The notes under the pieces: generated by a model
The model's database searches: none
The model's input: the letters and a program-made list of their open reading frames with translations, nothing else
Told to the model about the DNA's origin: nothing
Shown: positions 61,252-64,000 of the stretch, one piece after another
Numbering within the stretch: position 1 is the stretch's first letter
Layout: every line of letters starts with the position of its first letter
Assembly: GCF_042432495.1 (NCBI RefSeq)
Contig: NZ_JBHLXC010000024.1
Span: forward strand, 1 to 64,000
DNA length: 64,000 nt
Origin: Pseudochelatococcus lubricantis
GTDB taxonomy: Bacteria; Pseudomonadota; Alphaproteobacteria; Rhizobiales; Beijerinckiaceae
Direction: 5' to 3'
Made by a program: the position numbers and the translations under genes

Positions 61252-62455
61252 AAGGCACCCCCAGCGGCTCCAGTGTCGCCCGTGCCTTAGCGAAAGACAG
61301 GGCATAGTTGGACTCCACGGTCTCGCCCCCAAAATGGAGCGCGAAACCGGGCGCGCCATCATCGAGCCAAGCTACAACCAGCGCGCCCGACGCTCCACCG
61401 AACGTTGTTGCATCATGTCCTATCGCCCGCTTGCCGATGTCCTCGGGATGCGTGCCGAGACCATGCCGAAACCGCCCCGGCGCAAGGCGCTTGATTCCGA
61501 ATCGCCTGCGGAAGAGTTCACTCACGACGAAATTCCAGTCGACCTTATCGCCCTTATTCTTCGCCGGCTCTCCCGGAAATCCAATCAACGCCAATGAGGT
61601 CACTTCTCCTGTCGCATATTCTGAGCTCGGGCTGAGCGGCGAGACTGCATCGGGCAGGATAACGCCCTCGTCGAGCGGCTCGAGCCGGCAAACGGCGGCA
61701 TCGACGCCGGAGAACACCGCCCCGGCGCCCACCGGAAGCCGCACCTCCGCTATCCGGAAGCGCTTAGTATCGAATGCGCCCGTTTCGCCCGCAAAATCAA
61801 TCTCCAGGTTGCCCTCGACGATGAGGCGACTGCCATCTTCGCGCATGGCCACACCATGCAACCTGCGCGCCTGATCAACGACGTGGTAATTGGTAAGAAC
61901 GAGCCGGTCGGCACGATCGATTAGCGTGCCGCTGCCGATATAATAGCTTGCGTTGCCACCCGCGGGCTGGATGCGGCCCACGGCGGCCGCAACCTTCTCG
62001 ATCGCGTCCCGGGACGCGACGAGCGGCCCTTCCCAGCCGCCAATGAAGGGATCGTCCATGGCGACCCGCGATCCGCGCAGCACAAAACTTGGGCGACTAC
62101 CATCAGCGATGATAATCGCCTCCATTGCACACAGCTCGTCCAAACTGAGCGCGAAGTTTCCGGACTTGACCTTCTGGAGCGCCGGCTCGGCATGCGTAAG
62201 CAATAGACCGAGCGCCTTCTCGCGCTTGAATTCTTCGTCGCCGCAGGATTCCGCAGTTGCCGGAGGCTCTGCGCCGCCACCTTCTGAACCTTGAGCGAGC
62301 ATTTCGAGCTGCATTGTCACCCGATCAAGGATTGTATCTGGTGCGGAGGGGGCGGCCGCGCCCTCCGTCATCGACAGGCATTCGGCGCGCGGGCCGCCCA
62401 CCATCTCACTCAACGCAAGTATCCCTGCGAAGGTCTTCGCTCGCTGCTCATCCAT
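61244..62455 (-). CDS. Trypsin-like serine protease (second gene of the gasdermin operon)
   Basis: A 403-aa cytosolic protease. Residues 1-150 are helical and have no recognised domain (TFAGILALSEMVGGPR; TILDRVTMQLEMLAQ; SLDELCAMEAIIIAD). The S1-type domain (about 155-395) has GSGTLID before His191 in LVLTNYHVV, Asp252 in VDAAVCRL and Ser356 in FGGASGALV, so the triad is intact. RBS AAGGAGAGG precedes the ATG. It starts 12 bp after the gasdermin gene and overlaps the next protease gene by 8 bp. It is a candidate for the enzyme that removes the gasdermin C-terminal inhibitory tail. Confidence 0.9.
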   Translation of the reverse strand: MDEQRAKTFAGILALSEMVGGPRAECLSMTEGAAAPSAPDTILDRVTMQLEMLAQGSEGGGAEPPATAESCGDEEFKREKALGLLLTHAEPALQKVKSGNFALSLDELCAMEAIIIADGSRPSFVLRGSRVAMDDPFIGGWEGPLVASRDAIEKVAAAVGRIQPAGGNASYYIGSGTLIDRADRLVLTNYHVVDQARRLHGVAMREDGSRLIVEGNLEIDFAGETGAFDTKRFRIAEVRLPVGAGAVFSGVDAAVCRLEPLDEGVILPDAVSPLSPSSEYATGEVTSLALIGFPGEPAKNKGDKVDWNFVVSELFRRRFGIKRLAPGRFRHGLGTHPEDIGKRAIGHDATTFGGASGALVVAWLDDGAPGFALHFGGETVESNYALSFAKARATLEPLGVPFG

Positions 62456-62467
62456 CGCGTCCTCTCC

Positions 62468-63259
62468 TTAGACGGACAGGAGAAGTTCGCAGTCGGCCAT
62501 CAGTGGGTCGCCGGCTACCGCCTCGGCAACAACCCCACCACCGTCAACGAGCTTCATTGACCGGTACACACCCTTCTCGAAGATCAGGCGAACTGCTTGA
62601 AATGCAAAGACGAGCGGAATCTTGCCCTCGAACTTGACCGCCGTACTGCCCGTTCCGGTGGACGACACCTTGAGATTGCCGCCGACAGCGTTGGAGAGCA
62701 CCGGCACGTTGATGCCGACCGCATTCTTCTTTTCATCAGTAGCCGCCACATTGAGCGATGCCGCCTTCAAGGTGCTGGTGACCACATAGACCTGGTCGGC
62801 CTCGAGCATCTCCGCGGCAGCTCGCGCAAAGGGACTAACCTTGGCGGAGGCAAGGAACTGATCTATCAGTGCCAGTTCGGCGGCATTCTCGAGTGTTCCG
62901 CCATATTCCATCTCCATCTTCGCCGCCTTGGCATAGGAAAGGCTAAGTCCAAGCGTCGAACCGCCGAGCGCCGAGATCAACCCGCCAAGGATATTGAGGC
63001 CAACGCCAACGTCCAGCGACGCAGTTTTAGTGATAGCGATACTGGGCCCAGACCGGTCAGCGCTGATCGCCGGAATCGCAGGACCGTCGGTCGCAGGTAC
63101 GAACACCGAGGTCAAATCGCCTAATCGCTTCAGCCGTTTATTGTCTGAAACCAGCAATTGCGTTGGGTGCAAGTCGACCCGAGGCAGCTGTACGACATTA
63201 TATCCGATCGTTTTGAGCGCGCTGAGCGCCGGATCCTTACAGTTAGGAAGAACCCCCAT
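62468..63259 (-). CDS. Bacterial gasdermin (bGSDM) pore-forming protein
   Basis: A 263-aa protein, the usual bGSDM length. A Cys at position 7 (MGVLPNCKDP) matches the N-terminal cysteine that is palmitoylated in characterised bGSDMs. ALSALKTIGYNVVQLPRVDL and HPTQLLV with RLGDL follow the family's first strands. LDVGVGLNILGGLISALGGS matches the hydrophobic hairpin region, and ADQVYVVTST with EGKIPLVFAFQAVRLIFE match the later core. The C-terminal about 25 residues (after VYRSMKLVDGG) would be the short inhibitory tail removed by a partner protease, after which the N-terminal part forms very large membrane pores. It is first in an operon with three proteases and an NLR-like ATPase, as in known gasdermin defence loci. 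RBS GGGGGG. Confidence 0.88.
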   Translation of the reverse strand: MGVLPNCKDPALSALKTIGYNVVQLPRVDLHPTQLLVSDNKRLKRLGDLTSVFVPATDGPAIPAISADRSGPSIAITKTASLDVGVGLNILGGLISALGGSTLGLSLSYAKAAKMEMEYGGTLENAAELALIDQFLASAKVSPFARAAAEMLEADQVYVVTSTLKAASLNVAATDEKKNAVGINVPVLSNAVGGNLKVSSTGTGSTAVKFEGKIPLVFAFQAVRLIFEKGVYRSMKLVDGGGVVAEAVAGDPLMADCELLLSV

Positions 63260-63795
63260 TTACCCCCCCATTTATATGGATATCATTGTCACTTACGGCA
63301 TTCAAAAACGAAGCTCTGCTAGCTTAGAAAATTCAACTCTTATTCTGGCTTCTTCGGTATTTTCGACGTTCAATAAGAACACCGCCCGTTCGTTTTCTCT
63401 ATGGTAGAATCACGCTACGCCGAATTGCAGTCCAGTTTTTAATGGCCTCAGTGAATACTACCGTAGGTTTTTGATTAGTGCCACTTCTATTTATTCAAGC
63501 GTGACTGCAGGAGTGATTTCAAAAATTGATAAAGCTTTGGGAAAGGTCAGCGCGATTTGAGTGCGACTTATAGGAGGGCTATGGCGTAGCTGTAGCTCTC
63601 ATCATCACCCGGCGCGGCGCGCCACATTCCGCCGATTACCGCACAAAATATGTTCGTTTCTCTTTTATTTTCAAATATATAGGGCGTTCTACCAATTTTG
63701 ACGTGTTTGTCATGAATGCCCTACCATTCGGCAAATCGAAAAAGGAAGCTCGCTGCTACCAACGCAAGGTCTAGATCGCGTGATTAATTCAGCGA
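63260..63795 (-). promoter_or_regulatory. AT-rich upstream region of the gasdermin operon
   Basis: 536 bp without a supported gene, more AT-rich than the operon and the core genome. On the minus strand TTGAAT (63300-63305) and TATCCA (63277-63282) are 17 bp apart and would give a very short leader before the gasdermin ATG; this promoter call is weak (about 0.3). No operator-type palindrome or regulator gene is seen within the region. Confidence 0.4.
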
Positions 63796-64000
63796 TCATG
63801 CGCGCCTCATGGGCGCGCGCTGCATTGTTTCCGCTAGCCTCCTGAGGAACGTGTCGAGCTCTCCATTTTCGAGCAGTTCAAAAGCGAGCAGCTTTGCGTC
63901 TGTCACACTTGAAAAGTTTTTCTTCCCGCGAACATTGTTAACGCGTAGCCTGAACTCGTCACCTGCGGGTTCAACTATCAAATCCGCGCCCTTCTGGTGA
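63796..64000 (-). CDS. Hypothetical protein, partial (runs off the right edge)
   Basis: An open frame of at least 68 codons on the same strand as, and upstream of, the gasdermin operon; it has no stop before the window end, so the N-terminus lies outside. The visible C-terminal part has mixed alternating and amphipathic sequence (DEFRLRVNNVRGKKNFSS, then DAKLLAFELLENGELDTFL) and reads like a real small cytosolic protein ending in a basic tail. No family is recognised. A TTG at 63981 could be an internal start. Confidence 0.45.
   Translation of the reverse strand, partial: HQKGADLIVEPAGDEFRLRVNNVRGKKNFSSVTDAKLLAFELLENGELDTFLRRLAETMQRAPMRRA

Noticed and set aside
51760..63795. CRISPR array or restriction-modification genes in the accessory region
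   Set aside because: No regularly spaced repeats and no Cas, methylase or endonuclease motifs; the content is the gasdermin operon only.

Overview
The window looks like a chromosomal segment of a GC-rich alphaproteobacterium of the order Hyphomicrobiales (Rhizobiales). This rests on gene content and order: glyA-nrdR-ribD-ribE-ribH-nusB-thiL, a magnesium-type HemB, DUF6163, ftsE-ftsX-ydcF-plsC-DUF2125, the tyrC-hisC-chorismate mutase block facing metX-metW, the mprF/acvB pair, and a rhizobial-style intergenic hairpin repeat. Coding is dense on both strands, and the high GC content produces many long antisense ORFs that are not genes.

Positions 1-28,000 hold stress, envelope and metal functions. 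They are: a DNA glycosylase; a TetR regulator with two palindromic operators facing a three-domain LplT-Aas-type lysophospholipid flippase/acyltransferase/ligase; a LysR/DHA2-MFS divergent pair; a copper cluster (His-rich secreted protein, Met-rich multicopper oxidase, CPH-type P1B ATPase); an AhpD-like protein with an ECF41 sigma factor and a candidate ECF41 promoter; an ABC exporter; acvB-mprF (lysyl-phosphatidylglycerol turnover); marR-FUSC; a ceramidase; an HPF-cold-shock fusion followed by a host-attachment-type protein; a siderophore-interacting protein; and a small membrane protein with an HlyD adaptor.

Positions 28,000-50,600 are mostly core genome: tRNA-Lys(CTT), H+-pyrophosphatase, riboflavin/thiamine/serine-glycine genes, an L,D-transpeptidase, hemB, ftsEX, lipid acylation, aromatic amino acid and methionine biosynthesis, and tRNA-Arg(CCG).

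Immediately after tRNA-Arg the content becomes accessory. There is an intact IS630-family element with TA target duplications, then a six-gene minus-strand operon (63259 down to 51838). In transcription order it encodes a bacterial gasdermin (bGSDM) with an N-terminal cysteine, a trypsin-like protease, a second trypsin-like protease with an N-terminal death-fold/EAD-like helical domain and a degenerate P-loop, an NLR-like STAND ATPase, a cytosolic protein joining an M15-type peptidase to a muramidase-like domain, and a trypsin-phospholipase D fusion. The first four genes match the known layout of CARD-dependent bacterial gasdermin anti-phage systems. The last two suggest an expanded version in which gasdermin pores could act with a wall hydrolase and a PLD-type effector. 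This operon is the main find. The right edge cuts through a further small gene on the same strand.
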